Assembly (NCBI GenBank): GCA_021234155.1
Contig: JAJEKV010000259.1
Coordinates: 372,001 to 436,000, forward strand
Direction of reading: 5' to 3'
DNA: 64,000 nucleotides
Origin: Isoetes taiwanensis
Taxonomy: Eukaryota; Streptophyta; Lycopodiopsida; Isoetales; Isoetaceae
The notes beneath the pieces are model-generated. The model had not been told where the DNA came from. It did not search any database and worked only from the letters and a program-made list of their open reading frames with translations. The first letter of the stretch is position 1, and each line of letters begins with the position of its first letter. Shown here one piece after another: positions 33,422 to 43,643 of this stretch. The position numbers were made by a program, and so were the translations under genes.

Positions 33422-34035
33422 TGAAAAAATAGATGTGGCACATCACCCGAAAGGGTTAAATAAATGAGTGAAAAAATGAGATATGATATGGGGACACCTA
33501 TTCGGTCGTATTTAATTTGATTGGCTTTTTTAGACAGCCAAGATTCAATCCTTAGATCCGACGGTGTAGATTAAAAGCCCCAAATAAGGGGGTGGCATTT
33601 AATTTCATTTCTTGTATTTAATTTCCTTGCCACGTCAGCATATGGGCAATTAAATAGTTTGCCACCTCATAAATTAGCATTTAATGCAATCTTTTTTTAA
33701 TCTCAACCGTTGATCTCGAAAATAGACGGCCGAGATCAAAATCTCTATGGACAAAAGTAATTGTATATATATTATGATATATTTACAAGAAATTTTTTTA
33801 TAAAAAGTTAAAAGTTAAAATTTGAATTTTGAACCAATTTTTTTGAACGTGTGCTTTCTCTGAGCGACCTTTTCTGCCATAGCCGTCGTACCTGAGCTCC
33901 AAACTCGCCATAGCTGACCTCCACGTCTACCCTGCATCTGTTCTAAGCCCTAGCGCCCTTGCCTACCCTTCAGCGCCGCCCATCCCAGTTGAGCGCCCTA
34001 CCTTTTCTCTCCTGCTGTTCCTTGCCAGTGCGACC

Positions 34036-35370
34036 ATGCCTCGCTTCAAGCTAACCGTGGACTTGAAGAAGATGAACGTGTTCCAACTGTTCACCGCGCT
34101 AGTAGAACATCTTGCGGATGATAGCCCAACAGTTGATACTGTTCTAGATCTTTTTGTGAAGCACTTCATTGAGGGCCGAAGGATTCCCTACCCCATTTTT
34201 CATTTTAATGAGCGCTTCCTTATGAAACTAAACACGGCAGATCAGGCTTACACTCTAGTGGAGCAGCCTGACCACGCATAGGCCGTAGTTAGGTTCTATC
34301 CCTCGGCAGGACCAGATGAGGATCCCGCCGAGCTTATCCGAAATGAGGCCCAAAGGATCATGCACCTTGCTAGGGTAGAAGACCTGCAGCAAATAGCTAG
34401 TGCCCCACCAGAAGCACGGAAAAACCGCTTTTATTACCTTGGTAAGGGCCGTGTACTTATGTACCAAGATTATTACAATCTTCCTACCTTCTCTTGGAAT
34501 GAAGACCTCAATAGCTTCATTTTCGAGAATGTTCCACCTAATTTTGACCAAGCCCGCATGGACCTCGTGCAAGATGACATGCGAGCGCGGCCGGATAGGT
34601 ACTATACGGAGATTGCTAGACGAACACAACTGCGCTTGGACAAAGAGGCCAGAGATGCAGAAGAGAGAGAGCGGCTCCGTAGGGAAGAGGAGCATGGCCA
34701 GAACCAGCAGAGCGGGAATCAACAGGTGGAGCAGCAGGACGTCCAGCAGGTTGGTCAGCAGCAGGATCAAGCTGTTGGTCAGAACGTTGACCCCCAGGGA
34801 GACCAAAACATGGGGGATAATCTGGACCAACCGGGAGCTTCGAGCGGCCCTAAGAATAGGAAGGCGACGGAGTGGGGTAACCGGACGTTGAAGAGGAAGA
34901 GTACAAAACCCGTGAAGGGTGGAGTGAACTATAAGACCCGACTGCAGAAGGATGCCACTATTGCCAAGAAGACATCGGCTCAGAGACGGGAGCAGATCGT
35001 TCAGCGGGCAAAGCATCCAACAACCGGGGGGAAATCCATCTCGTCGCTCAAGGCAACCCTCAAGCCACGGAAGCCCCACCGATTTCAACCGGGCACAGTA
35101 GCACTTCGGGAGATACGTAAGTATCAGAAGTCTACTGAGCCATTGATTCGTCGGCTTCCCTTCCAGCGGCTTGTACGGGAAATTGCCCAGGATTTTAAAA
35201 CCGATTTAAGGTTTCAAGCCTTTGCAATCCTCGCACTCCAAGAGGCTGCTAAGGCTTACCTCATAGAGATATTGAGCAACGCCAACCTCTGCGCCATACA
35301 CGCAAAGAGGGTCACCATCATGCCCAAGGACCTCCAGCTGGCGCGAAGGATCCGAGGGGAGTTTCGGTGA
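34036..35370 (+). CDS. Gypsy ORF1: retroelement protein fused to a histone H3 fold
   Basis: One frame of 445 codons, with a single in-frame TAG at 34279-34281; the part from Met 34360 is 336 aa. Residues ~1-125 of that part match nothing I recognise. A charged, Arg/Glu then Gln-rich stretch follows (~125-170), then a basic segment (~178-225, for example [14 protein letters not shown]). From residue 238 (35071) to the end are 99 residues that align without gaps to histone H3 K37-A135: [63 protein letters not shown]. By eye about 80 of 99 positions equal canonical plant H3. H3 K56, K79, K115 and K122 are kept. K36 is Arg, and the K4/K9/K27 tail is missing or unrecognisable apart from a TGGK remnant. 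E97, E105 and D106 are changed. The CDS lies between primer site and gag. Confidence 0.85.
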
Positions 35371-35617
35371 CTAGGCGATCGTCTTTTTCCGTTGTAAAAT
35401 TTTTGTAACTTATCTATGTACTATTCCCATTTTTTTTTGGGAATGTGAATATAAAAAAATATCTTTTTGAATGTAAATTATTAATTAAATAATAATTTTT
35501 AATAATAATTTTGGGAAACGTGCCGAAAAGTATAAAACCCCTTTTTGGCCATTAGGGTTTCATTCTCCTTTCTTGCTTTCAGCGTCTCCTTCCTCCTCCT
35601 TTGCGCCTTCACTTTTC

Positions 35618-37006
35618 ATGGCTCGCCCAACCTTACAGCAGCGGTATCATGATGGAGAGCATTGGGACCCCGCGGTCCCCTTTGACCTTCTTCACCCTTA
35701 TCTCCTCCAGCAGGTAGACCTCGTCTCCAACATGCAGGCGCATCCCGATTATGCCGCCTTTCTTCAGTTCTACTGTGAAGAGATTCTACCTGCATGTGTT
35801 TACAATGAGGATGATTCGCAACTCTATCTCGACTTCCACACCCTGCACCAGATGTTATGGGGTGATGAGCATGCCCGGAATGTCATCAAGGGCATAAGGA
35901 GGCGGGGTACTGACCTCCCTATCGTCACCATAGATCGGGAAACTTGTTTTGAGGTCCGATTTGCACTGGCCATCATCATGGACCAGTATATAGAGGACGA
36001 GGAGATAGCTGTTGAGCATTCCTCTACGCCTGTACCTCCTGACCCGGAAGACGACGAAGTCGTCGACGAGCAGGATTTTGTAAGGTGGAAGGAACTTGCC
36101 ACTGAAGCCCCTGCCAGCCGACAGAAAGCCCTCAAGCTCGAAGGGCTAAACCTTCTTCCTACAGTACTCTTGAATAACAAAGAGTACCTGATTTTTGAGG
36201 ACATTATGTGGGCCTACCGCGTCATTACTGGGATCCGCCGCAAGAAGATAGAGGTCCTCTATGACCTCGCTGAGTATTGCCAAGATGACTTCATCGACTT
36301 TACCACACCGGTTGTGCATCCCTCACCAGTCGAGGACTTGTTGGCATATCGGCCCGAAGAACTAGAGCCCGTTGAGACTCTTTTGTCACTTCGGCAGTTC
36401 TTATTAAGTGACACACCCCAGCCTCCGGAGGAGCACTTTGCGGCTCAGATATGGCCTCCTCTCTCAGATCCGCCTTTGCAAATCACCATGGGACAGGTGG
36501 ATCAGGAAGAGGAAGACCTTTGGGACACCAAGGTCAGCCTTAGAGATGACAAGGAAGAAGAAGAGGAGGAGAAGATCCCCGTGAACTTGGAAAAGGAAGC
36601 GGAGACCTCCAGAGATCCTCAGATTAGGGCAATGGGCAACCATGTGCCCCGATTCTTTCTCTCAGCCTTCCGGCAAGGAGAGGTGTTGTTCTTCTCCAAG
36701 AACCTAGGGCCTTCTTCTGAAGCTTCTTGGTGGGCGCTCCGAGCCATATCCACTTCAGCGGGCCATAAGAAGATTGATTATCACGCCACCACCATTACTT
36801 TGGTCCGTAGGGATTTGGCTATAGCAGCATTGGGGGACGTGGCGGGCTGCGCGAATATGCGCCTCCTTGTGGCGGCACCTTTGGCCACTTGCTTGCCACC
36901 AGAGGCAGCAGCTCGAGCCGCCCTCTCTGCTAGCCCCAGTGCCACTTTGATGCGTTATCGTCCACCCCCTCAGCCTATGGACGAAGAGGAGGGACCTAGT
37001 TCCTAG
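35618..37006 (+). CDS. Gypsy ORF2, unidentified 462-aa protein
   Basis: A long uninterrupted frame, start chosen at the ATG of MARPTLQQRYHDGEHW. Features seen: a helical N-terminal half with aromatic and acidic residues, an acidic block around residues 310-325 (DDKEEEEEEK), and an Ala/Pro-rich tail ending in PMDEEEGPSS. I recognise no family. Length and lack of stops, while gag-pol has several, argue that it is real. A TATAAAA lies at 35531 and a pyrimidine-rich AG (TTGCTTTCAG) at 35581, so it may be transcribed or spliced separately. It could be an additional structural or captured protein. Confidence 0.6.
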   Translation: MARPTLQQRYHDGEHWDPAVPFDLLHPYLLQQVDLVSNMQAHPDYAAFLQFYCEEILPACVYNEDDSQLYLDFHTLHQMLWGDEHARNVIKGIRRRGTDLPIVTIDRETCFEVRFALAIIMDQYIEDEEIAVEHSSTPVPPDPEDDEVVDEQDFVRWKELATEAPASRQKALKLEGLNLLPTVLLNNKEYLIFEDIMWAYRVITGIRRKKIEVLYDLAEYCQDDFIDFTTPVVHPSPVEDLLAYRPEELEPVETLLSLRQFLLSDTPQPPEEHFAAQIWPPLSDPPLQITMGQVDQEEEDLWDTKVSLRDDKEEEEEEKIPVNLEKEAETSRDPQIRAMGNHVPRFFLSAFRQGEVLFFSKNLGPSSEASWWALRAISTSAGHKKIDYHATTITLVRRDLAIAALGDVAGCANMRLLVAAPLATCLPPEAAARAALSASPSATLMRYRPPPQPMDEEEGPSS

Positions 37007-37124
37007 TTAATTGTATTATGCATTTTGCATTGAGAATAGTTGTGAAATTTTGGTTGGCAATTTCTTTAGCCATTTTATGAGTTATGATTGTGTCATCCTC
37101 TTATAAATTGGGACTATTGTATCA

Positions 37125-37694
37125 ATGAATACAATTAAAATAGTTCTCTTCCATGATGCGTTCTTCTATCTATTGGAGTTTAGAGTATCACAAAATTGTG
37201 CAATGTTCTATATTCGTTTCTATCGTCTTGCAGAAGAGACACTCGAGGAGTACGAAGAGAGGATCACCGACCAGATAAGGAGGGATGATCCAGGGCCTCC
37301 CGAACAAGATTACGGCCAAAGATATGGGGAGTACCCGGAACGAGACGGTGATTATGAGATGGAGGAACCCGCAGAGCCAGAAGAACCTTATGATCCAGCC
37401 AAGGGGATGGAGGTAGTTAACATCCTCAGAGAACGGGCTTTTGACGACCTGAAACAGACCCTTCGCCGCACATGGGACTATTGGGATATGTCTAGGCACG
37501 AAGCTTTCGAGGATGCCAATGACCACTTGTGGCAAATCTTCTATGCATTAAGGAGGCTTTTCAATCTCCTTATTATTAGCCCCACATGGGACTACCAACC
37601 TGTTATCGTCCAGGCCTGGGCACGTTACAAGCTCGTCAGAGCTGTACGTGAAAGTGTTCGCTATTCTATTATGTACCCTTTTGCGAACCCCTAG
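37125..37694 (+). CDS. Gypsy ORF3, unidentified acidic protein
   Basis: A frame of 189 aa from the first ATG. A good 3' splice-site sequence (TCGTCTTGCAG) at about 37232 suggests the real coding part starts at EETLEEYEERITDQIRR. The rest is acidic and Tyr/Pro-rich (DYGQRYGEYPERDGDYEMEE), then helical with many Trp (RRTWDYWDMSRHEAFED). No family recognised. It may be an exon shared with gag, because another acceptor-like site (GCTCAATATAG) stands at 37961 before gag. Confidence 0.5.
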   Translation: MNTIKIVLFHDAFFYLLEFRVSQNCAMFYIRFYRLAEETLEEYEERITDQIRRDDPGPPEQDYGQRYGEYPERDGDYEMEEPAEPEEPYDPAKGMEVVNILRERAFDDLKQTLRRTWDYWDMSRHEAFEDANDHLWQIFYALRRLFNLLIISPTWDYQPVIVQAWARYKLVRAVRESVRYSIMYPFANP

Positions 37695-37948
37695 GTCCGG
37701 ACCCCTCAGTTTTGTTTTGCTATGTTTCAGTATGACTAAGGAAGTGCCCATGTATAAGATCCACCTGTGTATTATATAACTTTGAGTTGATAACTACCTT
37801 CAGTGTGAAGTTCTTCAATGTAACAGTTGTTTGACTTATAATTAAAATTTTTCCTTTCGTCTTTTCTTATTTACTCTTCCTTCGGTACTACCCAAAATGA
37901 TCTTGTTTGTAAAACTTGATGTTGCTGTAATTCTGCTTATATCTTTTT

Positions 37949-39844
37949 ATGCTCAATATAGACGGTGCACGCAACGCCGCCTGGCAGACACCCTCGAATG
38001 CCAGTAGGTTAACCCCTGAGCAGGAACTTATGTTGATGAAGAGGCAACTAGTCGAGTTGCAGACTTATGTGCTAAACGCAAATCCACCACAGCATGTACA
38101 AGAAGACGGGCCGGAGTTACCTCCGCTACCACCTAGTCCACCTACACAGCAGCCGTCCCCACCTGAAACCAGCCCTGTACCTGCACAAAGGAGGCCCCAT
38201 TCTAAACGTCGTCGGAGTTCCTCCAGGGACAGTGCCACCTCCTCACAATCAGCCACTTCTGTGTCTTCTGAGTCGTCGGTATCATCCGGTGACCATGCAA
38301 AGCGCCGGGATAAGGAGTACCGCAAGACCGTTGATACAGCCATAACTAGTATATGGAAGAATAGGAAACTGGCCCAGTTCGATGGGAAATCTAGAGGCGA
38401 ATTGAATGCAGAGTCCTGGTTGGACGAAATGAAGGAGTTTGGGAAGTCCTATGGCATGACGGAAAAGGATACAAAAAAGGTTGCCACCACAAACCTTACA
38501 GGAGCTGCCCGTATTTGATGGAAGGGCTATGCTAGAGCCAAGCATCTGGATAGAAGCAGGTGCAAGTTTAAGAAGTTTGCCAAAGCCTTTAAGTCGCATT
38601 ATGTGCCTCGTGCGCATAAATGCCAACAGATTCAGACCTTTTACAGGTTAGAGCAAAAGGGTATGTCGGTTCAGACTTACACGGATGAGTTTATGCGCTT
38701 GAGACTGTATGTACCAGGTATGAATGAAAAGAGGGCAGTGGAAGGCTATATTGAAGGATTGGCCCCATCAATCAAACGGATGGTTAAGGCCATAGACCCG
38801 AAATCAGTTGCAGAGGCTGAGGCTAAAGCATTGAGCCTCAAAGAGGACACACCAAGGAACCAGTATCCACGTCCTGCTCCTTACCCGCAGCCACGACCGT
38901 CCACACCTTACAAACCCCGCTCGCCAAGTCCGGGGCCCTCTCAGCAGAACTCTTATGGCCGCCAGGAAAAGAAAGTCACCTTCAACACGCCCGATAAACA
39001 GAACAATGTCGGTAAGGAAGTTCGGAACCTCTTACAGTCTATTCCTAAAGAGGCCCGAGAACAGCTCCGCCGAGATAAGGCATGCTATAGGTGTATGCGG
39101 CCCGGGCACTTCATGCAGAATTGTCCTTATGTCACACAGACTGCCCAGCTGGCCATGGCCGACCTCGATTGGGATGATCTTGAGTCAACACTACCTGTCG
39201 AGGAGGACGCTCCCGAGTATATTCACGGTGCATCTCATATCCTTGCAGCTATAGAAACCGACAATGCTGAAAGTCAGCCTGCTGTCATTTCCACCATAGG
39301 TCAAGTAGACAGTAAGCCTTTTGTAATTCTTATGGATACGGGAAGTACACATAATTTTGCTTCTCCTAGAATGGCCCAGGTCTTACAGTTGGAAACCTTG
39401 AGGTCCCGATCGAGGCCTGTCACTTTAGCCAATGGTAAGGTCAGACATACTCATGGCCGTCGCATCAATCTCAAGATGCAGTTGCCAGGTGCACCAGTTG
39501 CTAAGGGTGCCGAGTTGATGGATATTGGCAAATACGACCTCATTGTTGGTATGGAATTATTGGCATCTGCAAAGGCCAACATAGACTGCGAGAAACGGGA
39601 AGTTACCTTCAACGCAGCTAATGGAGCTCGCGTAACTATAAAAGGTGAACCATTCAACCCTATCATGCAGTCTATGTCCATCAGACTGTTAGATAAAGCT
39701 ATACGCAAGGAAAAGCTCCTCTGCGTCATCAGACTTGCCTCCGTTGAGTCAGATGCTAAGCAGAAGCAAGTAATCGACACCTTGCCACAGGGGATTGCTA
39801 ATCTTCTCCGAGAATTTGGTGATCTTTTCCCATATGAGATCTAG
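37949..39844 (+). pseudogene. Gypsy Gag and protease, two in-frame stops
   Basis: One frame of 632 codons with TGA at 38516-38518 and TAG at the end, 39842-39844. Gag: Ser/Arg-rich region (RRPHSKRRRSSSRDS), then the capsid segment (LAQFDGKSRGELNAESWLDE, TFYRLEQKGMSVQTYTDEFM, YIEGLAPSIKRM), zinc knuckle CYRCMRPGHFMQNC (CX2CX4HX4C) and the protease active site LMDTGSTHNF. The TGA sits where related Gag proteins have a Trp-like position (ARI-x-KGYAR). Family role: virus-like particle formation and polyprotein cleavage. Confidence 0.95.
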
Positions 39845-39925
39845 AAGCTTCCTCCTTTTAGAGGGGTAGAATGTGAGATAGCTTTAGAGCCAGGTACTAA
39901 GCCTACCAGCAAGACCCCGTACCGT

Positions 39926-41117
39926 ATGAGTCCCCCAGAGTTGGCTGAGCTTAAGAAGCAACTTCAGGAGTTATTAAACCTAGGTTTCATTCGACCTAGT
40001 GTTTCGCCTTTTGGCGCTCCTATTCTTTTTGTTAAGAAAAAGGATGGCTCCTTGAGGATGTGTATTGATTATCGGCAACTCAACAAGCATACCATCAAGA
40101 ATCGTTATGCTTTGCCTAGAGCAGATGATCTAATGGATCAGTTGCAAGGGGCCAAGTATTTCTCAAAGATTGGTCTACGCTCCGAATACCACCAGATAAG
40201 GATTAAAGAGGAGGACATCCATAAATATGCTTTTCGCACTAGATATGGGCATTATGAGTTTACAGTTATGCCTTTTGGATTAACTAATGCCCCAGCAACT
40301 TTCATGCGACTGATGAATGATGTCTTCCGACAATACCTGGATGATTTTTTTGTTATTTTTTTTGACGACATTCTTATCTATAGTAAGATCCTAGAGGAGC
40401 ATGAGAAACATCTTAGATTGGCCCTACAAAAGCTAAGACGTCATCAGCTCTTTGCCATGTTCTCTAAGTGCAAGTTTGCCACTCCGAAGGTTGATTATTT
40501 GGGCCATGTCATTTCGGCAGAGGGAATTGCTACAGATCCGGCAAAGATAGAGGCGGTAAGGAAATGGCCTATTCCAGGAAATGTTTCCGAGGTCCGAAGT
40601 TTCCTGGGGTTAGCGGGATATTACCGGAAATTTGTAAAGGATTTTGCAAAGATTGCAGCACCCCTTACAAATCTTACAAAGCATGAGAAGGTGAAGGATT
40701 GGATGGAACACTGGAAGGAAAAAGTTCAGGGGAGTTTCCAGCAACTTAAAGATGCCTTAACGTCAGCACCAGTTCTCACATTGCCCGATCCTGAGAAGGA
40801 TAAACTAGTGGCAACGGATGCCAGTAAGATTGCCACCGGTGGAGTCCTAATACAGGAGGGGAGGGTTATTGCCTATGATTCAAAGAAGATGAAGCGAGAC
40901 AAAGGTCTTGATACCCTACCCATGACCAGAATTGTTAGCCGTTGTCCGTGCTCTCCGGATATGGAGACACTACCTTCTTGGTAGAAGATTCCAATTGGAT
41001 ACGGATCATCAAAGTCTCCGTTATTTATCCACCCAGCCAAATCTCAATCTCCGTCAGAGGCGATGGATGGAATTTCTGGAGGAATATGATTTTGAGATTA
41101 TGTATAAGCACCGGTAA
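39926..41117 (+). pseudogene. Gypsy reverse transcriptase and RNase H, defective
   Basis: In the same frame as gag, downstream of TAG 39842. RT motifs: [65 protein letters not shown] and [16 protein letters not shown]. The first metal-binding Asp of motif A (usually FSKIDLRSGYHQI) is Gly, and YxDD is FFDD, so catalysis should be lost. RNase H begins [13 protein letters not shown]. The frame shifts near 40915, continues at 40932-41117 ([39 protein letters not shown]) and stops again before the integrase. Confidence 0.95.
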
Positions 41118-41439
41118 GCACAATGTGGTTGCAGATCGTTGTCACGCCATCCCTTGGTAACCCGAACCCATTGTAATGCAATTTCTACACTCACCGGTGA
41201 GTTTGGAAAAACAGATAGAACGAGACCTTGGCCACGGATCCGAAGTTACGTGAAGTTTGGGATAGTTTGGCTAAGGAAGCTTCGACGGATAAGGAGCGTG
41301 AAGCTTTCCGTTCATATAAGAAAGAAGGCAACTTGTTATATTACAAGGATAAGTTGTGTGTACCGAGACTTCAGGAGTAACGTAAGCTCATTCTCCATGA
41401 CACACACAATGACCCTATATTTGGACACCACGAGGTTTC

Positions 41440-42744
41440 ATGAAGACCTACTTTAAGATTCGCTCCAGCTATTTCTGGCCTTCTATAAAAAAGGATATTG
41501 CCAGATACATTAAGCAGTATCAGGTGTGTCAGCAAATGAAAGCTGAACAGTTAAGGATTCCAGGCGAGTTGCAGCCTCTGGATGTGCCCAACGCTAAGTG
41601 GGAAGTCATAACCATGGATTTCATTGTGGGCCTCCCACGTACTCTCCGTGGATATGATGCGTTAATGGTAGTGGTCGACAAATTGTCCAAAATGGCTCAT
41701 TTCTTGCCATGTCGTACCACGGATACAGCCTTCGATACTGCTCTGCTATTTGCCAAGGAGATCTTCAGATTACACGGAATGCCACGGGTTATTATATCCG
41801 ACAGGGAGCCCAAATTTGTAAGTGCATTCTGGAAGGATTTCTTTGCCACCATCCAGACCAAGCTTGCTATGAGTACGGCATATCATCCTCAAACAGATGG
41901 TCAGACAGAACGTACAAATCGCATCATAGAGGATATGCTAGGAAGTTATGTGTGGAGTAAGCAATCACAATGGGCTGACTATATTTATCTGGTCGAGTTT
42001 GCCTACAACAGCATGAAACAGGAGTCTTCCAGAATGTCTCCCTTTATGATAAATTATGGTTATCAATGTCTTACTCCAGACACATGGCATAACCCCGTTT
42101 CTAAAGTGGAGGTTTCCCAGCAACTCCTCTTGGAGATGCAAGCTCTGGTCGAAGAAGTTCGTGGTTATTTATTAGCTGCACGCAGTCGTCAGAAGAGTGT
42201 AGCCGATAAGCACAGAACCCCACGCGTTTTCCAGGTGGGCGAATCAGTTTGGCTTAAGATTAAGGTGAAACAAGCCAAGCTTAAGATTGGCAACTGCAAG
42301 AAGTTGGCACCCAGATGGGCGGGACCATTCCAAATTATCGAACGTGTTGGAGAGCAGGCATATCGCTTGGATTTGCCGCCCCGCTTGAAGATCCACAAGG
42401 TCTTTCACGTGAGTCTTCTGAAATAACACACCCCTGATCCAGAGGAGGTTTTGGATACCCCAACCCTCCTAGAAATGATAGAGGAGCAGCTGCAGATAGT
42501 GCCTGAAGCTCTTCTAGATCGGGCTTATAAACAAACCAGAAGAACTCAAATGTTGCAATACTTGGTTAAGTGGAAGCACTTACCAGTTGAGGATGCTACT
42601 TGGGTGATGAAGATAGACCTTGAGAAGCACTATCCGGACTTCATGCGGGAATCTCAAGGCCGCACCATCAACGATTCTATCAACCCCGCAGCCGGCGGTA
42701 AGCTTGGAAGCTTGATTGCCAAGAGTAGCGGCCTAGAAGGGTAG
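41440..42744 (+). pseudogene. Gypsy integrase with C-terminal chromodomain, one stop
   Basis: The zinc-domain remnant SYFWPSIKKDIARYIKQYQV has C-x2-C partly preserved. The core has MDFIVGLP, VDKLSKMAHF, IISDREPKF (usually SDRDPKF), TAYHPQTDGQTERTNR, and then the GPY/F-like region (RWAGPFQIIERVG) and LKIHKVFHVSLLK. A stop lies at 42424-42426, after which the same frame continues to 42744 with a chromodomain: LLDRAYKQTRR, QYLVKWKHLPVEDATWV. Chromodomains of such integrases direct insertion toward modified histone H3. The third position of that contact (aromatic cage) cannot be judged by eye. Confidence 0.95.
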
Positions 42745-43306
42745 ATGCATCGTAGATAATAATAGTTACCGATGATGAGATCATCTTTGTGTTCTCTAGG
42801 ACGTGGTGTACTGCCAGTGTTGACATGACCACGACTTCTTTCGAGAACATATAGTTAATAAGTCGCGTTCATCTCGGCTACAATGGGAACTTGACCATTC
42901 CCTATGCTGCAATGAATCACAAACCATAGACATGATAGGTTCCCTGGTAGATAGAGTTTTCTTTTATTTATTATAAGGGGGTGGTCCCTTCAACCACAAT
43001 CTAATTATATATACTGATATACTCACATGTGCAGGCCAGTGAGCAGTACGTGACCTGCCCATGTTAGAGGAATTGCTGATGGCCCGAACTCTTCAGTTTT
43101 ATTTTGTTGTTACTCTCATGTTGATACTGGACTTCGGTCCTTGAACTTTTTGGATTATCATAATCATGTGAAAGGCACCTCGGTCCTTAAACTGTTTTCA
43201 GCTTTAAAATTATAATATATTACCTTTGGAAATACGCAATTATCTTCCTTCATAATGTGTTTTCCTATATTTCTATCTAACCCCAATGCTGAGGACAGCA
43301 TTAAGT
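42745..43306 (+). other. Gypsy 3' untranslated region
   Basis: Noncoding stretch between the integrase-chromodomain frame and the polypurine tract. No further ORF is convincing. Confidence 0.6.
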
Positions 43307-43320
43307 CTAAGGAGGGGAGA
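43307..43320 (+). promoter_or_regulatory. Polypurine tract of the gypsy element
   Basis: AAGGAGGGGAGAA directly before the TGTGACG start of the 3' LTR: the plus-strand primer site of LTR retrotransposons. Confidence 0.9.
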
Positions 43321-43471
43321 ATGTGACGTTCCAAGTATTTATACGGTATATGTATAAATATATTGACACGTCACCCAGTATAGATACGCCACCATGGGGT
43401 ATAGTAACCTAGGGGGTTGACCTAAAAGGGATTAAATTAGCTATGCTAATTTAATTGTTAAGGATAACTAG

Positions 43472-43496
43472 AAACGTGTGCCCGGCGATGCCGGGC
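43472..43496 (-). terminator. Helitron 2 3'-terminal hairpin
   Basis: GCCCGGC-ATC-GCCGGGC on the minus strand (about 43480-43496), then ACACGTTT, then the terminal CTAG. Such hairpins mark the end of rolling-circle transfer in Helitrons. Confidence 0.9.
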
Positions 43497-43621
43497 ATTA
43501 GTTGTGGACGTGTGGAATGGTTAGTGTAATGGAATTAATCCGTCCTATATGTAATGGAGCGTGAAATATGAGATTTTGTTATCTAGAAAGAAGATCAGGC
43601 AAGTCAAATATTATCTTAAAC

Positions 43622-43643
43622 GTGTGCCCGGCGTTGCCGGGCT
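43622..43643 (-). terminator. Second, internal Helitron-type 3' hairpin
   Basis: GCCCGGC-AAC-GCCGGGC followed by ACACGTTT on the minus strand, nearly the same as the terminal hairpin but followed by AAGA rather than CTAG. It lies about 145 bp inside the element. Confidence 0.8.

Larger units (their letters stand above)
23680..33777 (-). mobile_element. Helitron 1 with Rep/helicase and captured MAP65 fragment
   Basis: The 5' terminus on the minus strand begins TCATAATATATATACAATTA at 33777 and is preceded by A, the Helitron rule (A|TC). Its first 150 nt (for example GATCTCGGCCGTC, AACGGTTGAGATT) resemble plant Helitron 5' ends. Inside, on the minus strand, come a N-terminal ORF, zinc region, Rep (HUH) domain, PIF1-like helicase, and then MAP65 exons. 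It interrupts the untranslated leader of the gypsy element. The 3' terminus was not identified: no CTRR with GC hairpin is seen near the (AT)n tract at 23658-23677, so the left border is a guess. Confidence 0.75.

Noticed and set aside
34255-35088. 277-codon frame antisense to ORF1
   Set aside because: It is the shadow of the H3-fusion ORF on the other strand, Leu-rich from complementing Gln/Glu codons, and matches no family.
35071-35367. Reading the H3 fold as a centromeric CENH3
   Set aside because: Loop 1 has no extra residues and the core is too close to canonical H3; CENH3 is more diverged and has a longer loop 1.
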